Assembly (NCBI GenBank): GCA_027579435.1
Contig: JANBPK010001056.1
Location: forward strand, 1-64,000
Length of the DNA: 64,000 nt
Source of the DNA: Candolleomyces eurysporus
Lineage: Eukaryota > Basidiomycota > Agaricomycetes > Agaricales > Psathyrellaceae
Direction: 5' to 3'
Numbering within the stretch: the first letter of the stretch is position 1; the number at the start of each line of letters is the position of its first letter. The position numbers and the translations under genes were made by a program. The notes under the pieces were generated by a model. The model ran no database searches. It was given only the letters and a program-made list of their open reading frames with translations, and was not told where the DNA came from. This document shows positions 10,973 to 23,300 of the stretch, one piece after another.

Positions 10973-11884
10973 ATGAAGTTCGCAGCCTCCCTCATCACCT
11001 TTGTCCTTGTCGCGCAGAGCGCGTCCGCTCACTGTGAGTTCCTTTTCCCGTGACCGACTTCATTATACTGATTCTTCCTCTCAGATATCTTCAAGACACT
11101 TCTTGCTGGCTCCAAGTCGTCGACCGCAGCAGTCCGGGAGCCCAAGAGTGTTGAGCCGATGCATGACATCACGTCTACGGATGTGAGGTGTAATGTAGAC
11201 CCTTCTCCTGCTTTGGAGACCGTGGCTATTTCACCCGGCGAGAAGATTGGATTCCAGCTCAGCAACTACATGTATCATCAAGGACCAGTTGCGATCTATC
11301 TTGGTAAGGCGCCTGGTAGCGCCGCTGCTTGGGATGGGAGTGGAAAAAACTGGTTCAAGGTAAGTCTACTCGCTCCCGTTTCTCGTCCTCTACAGCCAGT
11401 CGACTCAATGTTTTCGTTGTTTGTTGTAGATTGCGGAATGGGGTGCTACCTCGTACAACCCGATCACGTTCAGCTCATATCAGAAGAACGAGTTTACGAC
11501 CACGATTCCGGATAATACTCCACCTGGAGAGGTTCGTCGTTCATTCCTTCTCTTCGTTACCCACCGTTATTGACTCACGTATTCTTTGGCAGTATCTCGT
11601 TCGCATCGAGAACTTGGCCCTGCACCTCGGCACAGGGATCCCGGAGATCTTTGTGTCATGCAGTCAGATCAAAATTTCGGGCAGCGGTACTGGGAACCCA
11701 TCGAAAGTTTCGATCCCTGGCTACATCGCTGCGAACGGTGCGTTACCCCCAAACCCCTTTAATACTTTCCATGTGAATGCTGACGATATACTCTTCCCTT
11801 TTTATAGACCCCAACTTGACTGCCAACATCTACGGCGGTCTCACTTCGTTCACGGTTCCCGGACCCGCCGTTTGGAGGGACTGA
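10973..11884 (+). CDS. AA9 lytic polysaccharide monooxygenase, short form
   Basis: Secreted copper enzyme family that oxidatively cleaves cellulose or hemicellulose. Five exons (10973-11033, 11085-11359, 11430-11531, 11593-11737, 11808-11884) encode 219 residues. A 19-residue signal peptide ends ...QSASA and leaves His20 as the mature N-terminus. His85 (YMYHQGPVAIYL) gives the second copper ligand. Family landmarks are the TSTDVRCN block, the GKNWFKIAEWG block, the PPGEYLVR block with ALH (His157), the CSQI block (Cys169) and a C-terminal PGPAVW. There is no CBM1. The axial position is Phe166 where most AA9 enzymes have Tyr, and Glu164 replaces the usual Gln. This may alter or reduce activity. 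The fold and family are firm, the substrate unknown. Confidence 0.9.
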
Positions 11885-12516
11885 ATTTGACTACCTTCGC
11901 TTTCCTTTGTTCACGTCGGTGCTTGATGCATCGTTCCCATCTTTACATTCATTCTCCTGCATTCATCGCACTGTGTGCTGTATGCTTACTACACTCTTTG
12001 TGCATTGATATACGGAGCGTTCGCTGGAAGGACCTCTCTCGATTAGATGTATGACTATGACTTGTATGTGTGCTTTGCCTTGTTGTACAACGCTACGAAT
12101 TTGGAGGGACACGGTCTGGCATTGAATAGGTCTTGGATTTTCAATAGCAATTTTCGTCTCAAATTGAATAATGTGTCCGAGAATCATACGAGAGGTTGAA
12201 ATGAGTAATAGTCAATATCCAGGTTATCGTAATGTGCCTTGGAGAACAGGAACGTGAAGCGATCTCAGCGCGGCCAGAGTGAACATTTTTGAAACAGGCA
12301 GCGGACGATGTCTTAGATCGGAATGCATGAACGTAGCGAGGTGCATGAAGGTCAATCGTATCTATCTTAGAAACGATATTTGACTTACATCATGATTACT
12401 TGTGATCTGTCTCCCACCGTGCGTATCACAGGTCAAAGGCTAGTTCGTTATAGTCAGATTTGCACTAGCTACCTATAGCTCCCACCGTATCGACTTATCC
12501 CCACGAACGACTCGCT
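11885..12516. other. intergenic between convergent genes
   Basis: This spacer holds the 3' flanks of the LPMO gene and of the ARF-like fusion gene. No coding signal, repeat or structured element was recognised. Confidence 0.5.
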
Positions 12517-13926
12517 TCAGACAGGTTTCGCGACACCAAACCCGCTGACAGCGTCTCTCCCAACGAGACTTGGCAAAGATTTCTTATCCGGTAGAACCAT
12601 GCTCCCCTTTGCTTCGGGACTCATTATGGTATCTTTAGTGTAATAATCCGACCATAAGCTGCCGTCGACAAGGTGAGGGTTTATTAGGAGAAATTTGAAA
12701 AAGTCCGCTGAGGAGGGATAGGGCAGTTGCGATGAAGATGTTCCTTGAACCGTGGTGGCATGAGGAGGAGCGAGGTTTTCTGGGACGTTGCGAATGCCGA
12801 AATGGACGACTTGAAGCCAGAAGTATGTCATCGTAACGTGGAATGTGCGGGCATTCGTTTGGGTGGTGTTGTTATTGGAGATGTAGTTTGACAGGCCTTC
12901 GAAGATTATGTCCTTTCCTGGGACCGACAATTGATATCAGCTGATGGAAGAAATGGTCAAGAGATAACGAGCGATCGCTTACCCTTTTGCCGTCCATGGG
13001 CAATGAGTATCAGGTACGCCAGACGGATATGAGTGTAGTGATCCCAGGAGGGTAGTCTGTACTCCTCGAACTGCTGCATAAACTCTTCAGGTGGGGAATC
13101 AGACTCGGTTCGCTGCAGCCATTCCCCCAATCTCTTCGCGAGAACACTCGGGTCGCGTTGACTAGCAACGGGACTGAGTTTACTGCTGGATTGAGCCGCC
13201 GTAGACTTCTCCTGCGATGTGACAATGACAGGGAGCTGTGCTCTAGGACCTTTCTTCGCATTTTTTGCAATGTCAATGGCTAGTGATAACCAATCGAAGG
13301 CCTCGGGAAGTCCAGTGGGGGGATTGGTAGTCAAAGAGGTAGCGTAGATTGCCGAGATGCGTCCTGAGAGGACGCGAGAGAAGGAGAGGCGAACTTTATC
13401 GAGGGGAATAGAGTTGGATTGGTCTGACTTGTTGGCTAGACTGAGTCCAATATCAGTGGAATGAAGGAGTTGTAGTAGAAAATTAGATTATTCACATTAA
13501 TACCGGGATATGTCTGTCTGCGGTATCAGGTTCGCAGTCGACGTCGGCAAGCACGCCATCCAGTGTCTCGACGCTCTCCGTCAACCGCTCCTTATCAGCA
13601 CTGTCGACCACCCAGATGAGAGCTTTGGCTGAGGGCATATAAAACCTCAGCATACGGATGATCATTGACGACCCTGCGCAGCCGGTGCCCACATCCCATG
13701 CCTCCATCTTGAGGTGATTCTTGCTCCCGTTGCTCCCAGAGCTAGAAGTGGGAGCTTCGACGACTTCGACGTTGAAGCCAAGACTGGGGATTGTTGTAAC
13801 GACATCACCCGTCTTTAGAAGGTAAAGCAAGGTAGTTTTTCCGCCGTAGCTAAGCCCAGCAATGACGACCCTCTGGATATCGGAAGGGTAGAAACGTTGG
13901 AATAAGTTGAGGAGGGCGGAGGTCAT
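12517..13926 (-). CDS. ARF-like GTPase fused to an uncharacterised C-terminal domain
   Basis: Three exons (13926-13496, 13440-12983, 12917-12517) encode 429 residues. Residues 1 to about 195 form an ARF/SAR-like G domain. G1 is [14 protein letters not shown], switch 1 is [12 protein letters not shown]3 is WDVGTG, and G4 is NKSD in ILANKSDQ. An ATS near 195 would be G5. The catalytic Gln of ARFs (WDVGGQ) is absent and there is no Gly2 for myristoylation. A Ser/Gln-rich linker follows, then a helical domain of about 170 residues. Its landmarks are [67 protein letters not shown] and PDKKSLP. Two paralogues occur at 28867 and 35207. The GTPase call is firm. The C-terminal domain is unnamed here; its H..H and FH.T.T.FW pattern recalls small bacterial families, which is inference only. 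Confidence 0.8.
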
Positions 13927-14751
13927 GGGAAGGGTCTCAATTGTGGTTAAGCATTATTCACCCAGTGGGGACAAATCTTATATGTCGTTGGATGGTGCTG
14001 CGTGTTCCTGAAGGCGGTTTGTCATCGACAGGCACTGCAAATAGGGCTTGGCACTCAGCAGGATGAGGCCCGGGCTGTGTGACAGGGCTGATGGGAACCA
14101 TCCCGACGGACATAGCCGAAGTGCTGTCAGCTTGCCCGAACCTACACCTTCATCATCGAGGCCAGCGTGCTGGAGATGGCGTCCAGGCTTGCCAATTGCA
14201 CCAGAAACGTAACCTGGGATGGAATTAACACTAATGCAGCACTAAATGGCTCCCTGAAGGGTCTTGCGCAGGAGTGACGCACTTTAAATCAGGGTGAGGA
14301 GGCACGAAATTTCCAGCGTAACGGGAGCTAAAAAGTTCCTCTCAAAGTATACTTCGACCTATACCTTTCAAATAGTCCATCAGTGTATCACAGCATGCAC
14401 CTATATTTCTCCCAAGTTATTGCGAGGTGGGACTCTACAGAATGAAGGTAGTCGTATTATACTGGCGAGTCTTTACTAATAGAGGTATTATAGGAACCGA
14501 AGGAAAAAAAAANCAAACACAGAGCTTGAAGGTCAATCACAACCAACGAATACAGTATTCATACACCGAATGTATTACGTGCAGCGTAGGATCAATAACC
14601 GCCCTCAGTGGCCTTCGACTTGGCGGACATACGCGCTTAGAGTCAGTAGGAAAGTCGTCGAGCTCAGCATCCTCACTCCGACGCTTCAAACTCCGAGATG
14701 GAGCGGAAAGCTCTCTGAGAGACGACGGCTCGGAGTGGGTGGAAGGTAAAG
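13927..14751. other. intergenic, upstream of the ARF-like fusion gene
   Basis: This region separates the ARF-like gene start from the 3' end of the kinase gene on the same strand. One N at 14513 ends a run of A. Open frames on the plus strand near 14427-14867 run into the antisense of the kinase gene and were not accepted. No regulatory element was recognised. Confidence 0.4.
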
Positions 14752-16925
14752 CTAAGCTTGACGCATCACTGAGCGATGGGGGGGGGAAGTTATTTGAGAA
14801 ACTGGAAGGAGTTGGTTGGAGACAGTCGCGGGCGAAGCAACAGAGGTCGAAGTGGCATGAGGGATAGGGGTCGAAGTTGAGTCAGGTATAGGTTGTGGGA
14901 CTTCCTTCACCTTCTTCAGGGCGTCATCAAAAAGGCCAAGGACGTATTCATAGTGTTCGTCAACGTTCTCCAGCAACGAGGAGAACCGGTTTGGGAGACC
15001 ATCTCCTGTCACCGAGTCACTCTCGGAGATAAGCCTTCTCTTTTTCCTTGCCAACGTGTTCATGTACACCCTGAATTTGCTGAACAATTCAGTGCAGGCA
15101 TACCGCCACCCTTCGTCCATCAATTTCTCGATCTCCCGGTCCATACTATCGTCGTCGAGGAAAACGAACTTGGCCATTAAAGCGGCAGAGGGATCTTGAC
15201 CCCAACTCGACACGTCGTCCTGCAAATAATTACTGGCGGCTCTCTTGCCGTCGACCTTGTAGGTGAGAAGCAGGTAAGAGAAGACCCAAAACAACGATTC
15301 AAGGTCGTCGAGGTAGTCGTGGGCTGAAATTATGTCTTGCTCGAATTGATAAGTTCTCAGCACCATGAGGGATTGAAACATGCGAGTTCCCTGATCGATA
15401 TGTCAATAACTATAGAGTTATTGGAAAAGAAGATGGAGAACCACCCACCATCTTGAAATCGGCACGGATGAGAGTGAACGGCGCTTTGGTTCTTGAAGCA
15501 ATATCGAGGTCGATTAGCACACCTCTGTCACCTGCGTCTGCGTCGGGCGAGCCGAGAAGAACGTTGGTGGGAGAGATATCACGATGGATGATATTTCTGT
15601 CGAGTAGTGCTTTGTGGCCTGCATGGTAATCAGCATCAAATCCATAAATTAAAGATTGGGGAAGTTTACCTGCAATTGCATCGCGAAGCACAGCGAGAAC
15701 TTGCTCCGCGGTCGAGAAGTTTTCAATGGAGAGCCCATAGGCCTTCATCACTATCCGGATGGTGGTGCGGTTGTGGAATGTGCCTTTGGTGGAAGCCAAG
15801 GTGTCCCCACGAAAACTTTTCGTCTGAGCACGGCAATCTTCATAGGACACTATCTGGCAGACTCCTGGGAGACCCTTCGCCTCTTTCAACAGCTCATATT
15901 CGGTCTCTCGATCCCCCGAGGGCCAATAGTCTTTAACTACGAACCTTTCGCCATTTGCGTTCTTGACAGGCCAACAGGTTGTTCCACGGCCACGGATGCT
16001 TGAGCGAACGAAAGGATCTTCCTCCATTACCAGGTCATATGCAACGACCTTGTTGTCGGAGCCAATCGTTTTCAACGTCCCTCTCGCCTTCCCACCATCG
16101 GCTCCAATAGACCGCTGGATACTGTCATCGAGTCCAAGGATCCATTCTTCGGTCGAACAAAGACCGAGAATCAAACGGACGAAGGTCTGAGGATCTTTGT
16201 GAATATTTAAAGGAAGTGTGTGCTGTGCGCCGCTGCGGTCGAAGTGGAATAAGAGAGCTTGATCGGGAGTTATAACCAGAGACCGAACGTAACGATTGGG
16301 CTGCTGGATGAACGTATGCCTATAAAGGGAAGGCACCGTAAGCCCGATGAAATGTCGGTTGTGCCATGTAGTCCACTCACTTTGCGTAGGCAGTCATCAC
16401 TGCGAGCTGAGTGAAAACTTCAGTCGAGTCTATGAAAAGCTTGGCGTTGAAGAAAGAGGCAATATTGGAGAATCCGATCATACATAGCAGCCTCAGGAGT
16501 GGAGAAAGAGGGGCCGCACGCCTTGACAACTATGTCAGGCGCGGAGAATGAGCAAGGAAGTCGATGAATTCAGGTTTGAAGGGGGTAGCGTGAGTATTGA
16601 TTGCCTCGCGTGCAGCATTCGCTTCTGAAAGGCCAAAATGGCTAATGATGGAGTTCACGATGCGGCAAAGTGGCTCAAGGAGCTCGGAATCTACTGTGGG
16701 GACCTCTGGGAGCCTGATCCATCGTTCTTCTCGATATTTGCCAGCTGCCTTTAGATACTCCTCTATAGCGATAGGCTTCACAGCGTTACTGTAGAGAGAA
16801 ATAGGCCAGGAGGGGTCTGTCTCTGGGATGTTTTCCCCCAATTCCTGGGCAAGTAGATTGCGTGCCCTCTCCATTGTATGATTTGTGCGTGTTGAAGATG
16901 CTGTGGAAGTGGTATAGGCTGGCAT
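14752..16925 (-). CDS. FunK1-type protein kinase
   Basis: Fungal-type kinase of the FunK1 family, expanded in Agaricomycetes and poorly characterised. Exons are 16925-16381, 16319-15670, 15618-15449 and 15390-14752. The N-terminal helical region is followed by a GTTCWPVKNANGERFVVKDY block with the candidate ATP-site lysine. The catalytic loop is HRDISPTN (Asp near residue 412, Asn near 417). LIDLDIA stands where DFG is expected, a common FunK1 variant. The TRMFQSLMVL and DDLESLFWVFSYLL blocks of the C-lobe are present, and the tail is Ser/Thr/Pro-rich. Exon 1 needs one extra base near 16533-16545 (HSPR to PDIVVKACGPSF) and one fewer near 16478-16488 (PEAAM to IGFSNIASFF). These compensating shifts are either errors or real damage. 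The family call is strong. Confidence 0.8.
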
Positions 16926-17355
16926 TCTGTTCTGCGTAGAGTAAATATGTGCTATTTATATCATGTAGCGGCTGGAGGAGCGGGAGAGACGGGATCTGAG
17001 CAGGGTGGGGAGAGATGGTTGCGGCAAGAAACAAGATTGTTGGGGCTCGAACTCGGAGGCGGAACTATAACCTCCTCAAGATCGCGACTTTCTTTCTCAC
17101 GCCGCCCTCCTCCTGATTTGGGCGTCGATGGAGTTGCCGGCGATCCTTTTTCCTGATAGCTGCCGGCATTGAGATGTGACGATATACCGACCCGGGTAAG
17201 GGGAACGTCAAATGGGAAATCGAGGGATCAGAAGTCAGGGGAAATGAAAGGAATCACTAGGACCGAACTGATTGGGGAGGGACTTGTCCCAGACCGGAGC
17301 AACGAAAGGTAAAATAAATATTGAACCTGCTCGGGCGATCCATCCTGGGTCAGAT
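16926..17355. other. intergenic, kinase gene promoter side
   Basis: It contains the 5' flank of the FunK1 kinase and the 3' flank of the membrane-protein gene, both minus strand. No element was recognised. The membrane gene could have a further 3' exon here. Confidence 0.4.
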
Positions 17356-19391
17356 TCAGAGCCTGTGGTACTGAACCTTACTGTCCCATCTAACCTGTCC
17401 ACTCTGCGCTCCAGGAACCCATGCAGTCAACAACGATACGTTATCTGTCGCATCAAAGTTGTGCTTGTACTGGAACTTCCCGATGAAGAAGCAGCTGAGG
17501 AGGAGTATGAGAGACGCCAAGTTAATCAGCGTCATTGGAAGAAGAAGGCCCGCCTGCGCGAAGAAATCTTTCGAGTCGATGTGCCAACCCCTGACAGAGT
17601 AGCTCACCGAGCCAGCGACGTCACGAAAGCACGTTGGTGGAGGGTCAGCACCGATTGAGTAGATCAACCGGGAGTACGTTGCCTAATCAACGACGAGGCA
17701 TGTGAGCACACGAAAACGGTAGAAAGGAAAGTGTGAACGACTCACTTCGTACTCCAGCATTCCTTGGATCATCGCTTCGTACATTTTGAGGTATATGGGG
17801 TTCCGTTCGCGGGTTACCAAGTTCAATTTCTTTGCGCCGAGGGAAAACACAGCCTCCGCGACAAGATTCGCTGACCAGTTCTGTCCTTCCCATATAGCGT
17901 TTCCCAATCCAACCAGGCCCCACTCGATGTACCAAGCGAACGTAGGTTTCTGCGGAGGCTGCGCAACAAGGGCCCGCGAAGTGGTGAAGTATCCGGGCAC
18001 CGAATGGTAGGTTACTAAGTATTCTTGAGCCCGCATTGGCGATATCCGACAGGTGATGTTCCCAATGGAGCTCTCATAACGCATCCTACCACGCAGGTAG
18101 ACGAAGTAGGTCGGTTCCAAGGATCCAGGTTGAGGGATTTGCTTGCATGCCCAATACGTCATCGTGTTGTTGCTATCCAGCATCGTGTAATTTGGAACAT
18201 CTTGAAGGACATCTTGCAGACCCGCAGCAGGGTCACAGCTCCCGGAGGAGGAGATGAATAGGGTTGTATTGATGTTCATGATATTGCGATACCTAATGGG
18301 ACTCGTGTCATCGTAGAAGCAGCTGATATTGCTTGCGAATCCCTGATGATTGAGGGTGTAATTGTACGACACCATTCTTCTTCGAATGTCATCGTCAGCG
18401 AAAGGGTCCGGCGACGTTTGGAGCGCATTAAAGGCTGGGACGCCGTTGGGACCAATAGGAAGAACACCCTTCACAGAGCCACGGAAACGAACGGTGCCTT
18501 CGCCCCCGAGCTGGTTCAAGGAACTCGTCTCGTTAGTGATCCCGATAGCGGCAAGTACCTGTAAGAATGTGATCATAAGACGAAGATATTCAGTACGACA
18601 CTGGCTACACTCACGTTTGCCCTTCCAGAATCGAGCACGTCCATCATTTGATTCCCCCCGAGGCACATCGTGTACTGTGTGCCTCCAAAGGGCTAGGAAA
18701 TTGAATTTTGTCAGGTAGTCAGATTAGATGATGTCGTAGTAATTGCAAATGTGGCTTTACACACCTTCCAGTCGCACCTGCTGCTCACCCTGTTTCTCTC
18801 CAACCACTCTACGCACGCAGAATCACTCGAAGTGAAGTCGAGCTCGCTTCCTCTGAGCTCAGCGGTCTTGTTAAACTCTCCAGGTGTGATTAAACTTGCA
18901 GTTCCCAACGGTACCAGAGATGAGGCGCCTAGCATTGCAAGGAAAAAACCCAAGACCGCCAACCGTTGCCCACCCTTGGCCAACCCTTTCCACTGCCCAA
19001 CGTCCCACACCACAGTCATATACCGAAATGCCGACAACGCTGACACATCGAAAACAGTCACACCTTCAAGACTGATCAGCTCCTGACCAAACCTTACAAT
19101 TATCTGGCCGAAGAGGGAGGTCGCAGCAAAATGATTGGCTGTTCCGATGAAGGTGACAACGGCGCCGACTCGCTGTGGGTATCGGCGCACGATGTCGGAG
19201 AGTCCGCTTGACATCTGAATCCCGTCATTGGCGTGGACAATCCCAAAGAACGTCCAAGGCCAGAGAAGCATGACAATGCTGCTGAACAGGAGGCAGGTAT
19301 CAATCACGATGCGCTGCCAGCGGGGTGTGTCATCGTGAGGATTGGCAATAATATCCTTGCTCCGTCGAGTTTGGACTTCAGAGATGTGCAT
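17356..19391 (-). CDS. multi-span membrane protein, unknown function
   Basis: Exons 19391-18765, 18692-18615, 18558-17746 and 17682-17356 join in phase through introns of 72, 56 and 63 nt. The product has about 613 residues. The N-terminus has several hydrophobic helices, for example LLFSSIVMLLWPWTFFGIV, VGAVVTFIGTANHFAAT and LAVLGFFLAMLGASSLVPL. A long probably extracellular region follows, with Cys and N-glycosylation sequons (NYT, NIS, NTT, NNT, NIT). The last exon has a final helix (LLLPMTLINLASLILLLSCF) and a short tail. Plasma or vacuolar membrane is likely. This layout is common in Agaricomycete genomes, but no named family was recognised. The exact C-terminus is uncertain because short GT-AG pairs near the stop could extend it. 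Confidence 0.65.
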
Positions 19392-20322
19392 CTTGTTTCC
19401 TCGTGTCAGGTGAGGAGTGCCAGGGAAGGGATGTTGGAGTCGGTGGAGGATAGGGATAGATTATATCTGTAAAGAGGCGGTGTGGATGAAGTATTTTTCG
19501 AATGGTGAACGGAGAAGGGCCGTTCCGACCTGAACTTGATAACACAGCTTGTGACTCAAGACATATCAGCATGTTGCGTAAAGAGGAGTATACTGTAGAC
19601 TCTGAGTGATAGATGAACGCGCTGGATACTCATACAAGCCCGGCATGAGAACCAGAGACGCGGACACCCTGCATAATTCACCGCCACAAAATGGGGTCTT
19701 CCGGTCAATCAATACACACCGAGTGAATAGATATATTGATACTCCCGAGCACGCTGGGGGGATCCCGTTCACGGCACCCATTGATATGAATAGCGACAGG
19801 GGAGAGCTTGACGGAACGGACCAGACTCAGAAATAGCTTCTGGACACGTTGAACCGGCGTGCACCGTAGTACCATTCCTAGTTTAATAGTCGGAGTTTGG
19901 CGTGAAATGACAGTGCAAGGCACTACACGGTCGTACACACTCTCCGGTCCCGCTGATGGTGTGTAGCCCCGGCTTATAGCGAAGGAAAGTGATATCCAAG
20001 CACACTGAAGCTAGGGCTTGAAATCGTTGGAGACGGTTTGGGCATTCTTTACACTTCGCCAGTCCTTGAAGGGTAAAGCAAGGAATCCCAAGTTTGGAGC
20101 TGGAAGAAGCGGTTAAGAACGGTACAGCATAGTAAGAGCCGGTTGTTAGAGTCCGGCCCTTGCATGGCAGAGCCGCGTTGAACGGTGTAGTTGGTCGTCG
20201 AGTGACAACTTGTCGAAGATATGATGTCACGGTAGGGTCGTTGTGGCTGTGTGGGTCGGCCTGGGACGCTGATCATCACGGTTGACGGCGAGCAAGCCTC
20301 TTTCCTCATCGCTGCCACCACG
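19392..20322. other. intergenic between divergent genes
   Basis: It separates the minus-strand membrane-protein gene from the plus-strand COG3 gene and should hold both promoters. Small open frames on both strands show no domain or splice continuity. No repeat was recognised. Confidence 0.4.
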
Positions 20323-23300
20323 ATGAGCTCGAATATTCGCTCAGGGGGGNCGACGTGGCCTTCCACCGTCATCCCTGTTGTCCGTTTCCTCTTCAGGATC
20401 TTCGTTGAAGCCTCCCAGTTCAAGCGTTGTCCAAGGTGGGACCTATGCTGTCGCTCTCAGCGTCGAGGAATGGGAGGCCAAAGCACCTCTCAGCGATCTT
20501 GAGACTCGCAGCGTCAGTGCTGTAAAGACAGCCTCTGAGAAGATTCCTTATCCTCTTAAGGTATGCATTAGCTCGCATCCAATCTTCATCGACTGAGCGT
20601 GCAGACTCGTACAGTTTACCAAGGACGACGACGACCTCGAGGACGATGGTGGCGAAGAGCACGAGTCGGCATCGTCTCGCTCAGCAACACCTATCAATGT
20701 CCGATTTGCGTCGTCTAGACCTTCAACACCCTCCATCACCTCGCCTCTGCATCGCACCGCGCCATCTGCAAGTCGGCTGTCGGCTCTCCACCCCCGCCAA
20801 CCTGTCCAAACGACGCAGCAGTTGTACGACTGGTTTGCGCTCATTGACCGATCTGTGGCGCATGCACAAGAATCCCACTTCAGAGCCCACGTTGCAAGCG
20901 TGTCGGAATACCTCAATATGTGCGATTTGTTACTGGAGAGGGTGGACGAGATCGAACGGGAGGTCGAGAGGATGATGGAGTATTGGTGGAGCGTTGAAGA
21001 GGGTGGCAGGAGCTTGAAGGATGCCTGTGAGAGGGTATTGGAGGAGAGGGTGGGTAGCCGTTATCCAGTGATTTGGCTTACTCACAGGTTTCGGTGCAGG
21101 ACAAGCTCATCGAGCTCACAGACGATATCGGAGCGCACCTGGAATACTTCCAAGAGCTGGATCACGCAACACGGATGCTCAACCATCCTGGGGAGCAGCT
21201 TATTTACCAAGGCGACTTCCTTTACATGGTAGAGAAGGTCGACATCTGTATTGAATTCCTGCGTGCTAGGGTAGGTCTCTTTCGCGTCCCAAATCATTCC
21301 TCGACTCATGGCCATATCTCCAGCGGCACTACAAAGAATCCGAGATTTATCTCCTCCGCTTTCACCAATGCTTGACACGAGCAATGACCCTAATCAAAAT
21401 GAACTTTATAGGCTCCCTCCGCGCCCTCTCCTCCGACATCTCAAAACGTATCACTGCCTCGTCCTCGTCGAACTCGTCCTCTGCACCCTTGTCGCAAACA
21501 GCCATCATGCACCTCCTCTACACGCGATTCAAAACGGTTGGGGGTAAGCTCGCCCCTTTACTGGGAGAGCTGGAGCGGAGAGCGAGGAAATATCCCGATG
21601 AACTTGGCTCGCTGCTAAGCGAGTGCCATTCCGCCTACTTTAGCGTGAGGAAGGCGCTTTTGGTTCCAAGAGTCCTCGAGGAAATCAAGGGGTTGGATCC
21701 GAGCAGAAGTGAGCTCGTCGAATTGGTATGTGTCCTCTCTTGTTTCTATCGTTCGTATCATTTATGGAGATTCGTGGTATAGACTCGATCAGGATGCAGC
21801 TACCTCAAGCAACTCTGTACCGACGAGTTCCATCTGTACAGAGAGTTTTTCAGCACAGGCGAGGACCAGCTCTAGTATGTACTCGCATGATTAATACCAA
21901 ACCACTACTGAGAATCGCACCACAGCCAATACCTGGAATCTTTATGCGACCTCCTTTACGACGACCTGCGGCCTAGGATCTTACACGAACCGCGATTGAC
22001 AGCGCTCTGCGAAGTGTGCACGGTACTCCAAGCGCTCATGGTCCTCGACGCGACACCTGTTTCAACAAGCAACTCCGCATCGAGCACTTTATTCTCCACG
22101 GACGACAACAAGCCAGCTGAACCGAATTCTTCTTCATCTCTCGCGAAACTCGAAGAGAAGGACGACGACGCCTACGCAGACTCGGACTCGGACGATGAGC
22201 TCAATGTCGACTTTGACCACCCTGTGAGGTCGAGGAAGAAATCGAAAGACGGGGTGGTTGGGAAACGGTTGCATACGAGACATCTCCTGCAGATGGTTCT
22301 TCAAGATGCGCAGACGAGGCTGTTTTTCAAGGCTCAGTCTGTCATTCAGAGCGAGATTAGGTACTATACGCCCAAGAAGGAGGATTTGGCGTGGCCTGAT
22401 TTGATTGTTGGTGAGTTTTCTTTTTCTGTTCAATCGGAGGAAGGAAAGGAACAAATAGATAATCTGAAACTTCTTGTGTAGCTGCCAACAAACCGCGAAG
22501 TGGGACCGAGATCCGAGAGAAAGAGAGTGTCTCGAGGATATTCGAGCATCAAGGTTCGCATGGTGGAAGTAACGATGGATTGGCGATGATCATGAGGAAA
22601 CAGGAGACATGGTATCCGACAGTTCGAAAGATGGTGTGGGTGTTGGAGCAGTTGCATGACTTTGTAAAGGTACGTTGACTCCCTTCTTGCTGCACCCATT
22701 TGCTAACCTCCTCTTTCCCCTTCGATCTCTCCCTTCCTCTCTTGGTCACATAGCCAGCCATCTTCGAAGACATAGCCCAAGAAGCCGCGCTCCTGAGCCG
22801 ACACTCGTTATTTGCCGCTGCGGATATGATCAAAGCGCGTCCACTGCCCAATACAAACCTCGACGGCTCCCTATTCCTTGTTCGGCATCTGCTGATTCTG
22901 AAGGAGGTGGCGAGGCGGGTCGGGTTAGCTACTAATCTAGGAAATGCGGACCATGGAGCACAGCCAACACCTCCTGGGAAGAGCGGGAGTGCCAGTGGCT
23001 TCTTGAGCCCGGTATATGGAGGGACGGGGGCGATCAGTCCCGCTGGTGGTGTTACGGGTATGTTGTTTATCGTTTTTCTTGATGAACCGTCCGTTTATGC
23101 TGATCGGATGGTCTGTTGCCGGGAATAGGAACGTTGACGACTATGCTCAATCGGACGACGTCAATCTTACCTGAAGGACTGTTTGCTTCGTTGGGGGTGC
23201 CTAGGGCGGATGAGAATTTGGCGGATGTCAAACATGTACGGCTGCTTTTCGTTCTTCCCTTGCCTGAACGTCAACTAACTAACCTTCTTCTAAGGGCCTT

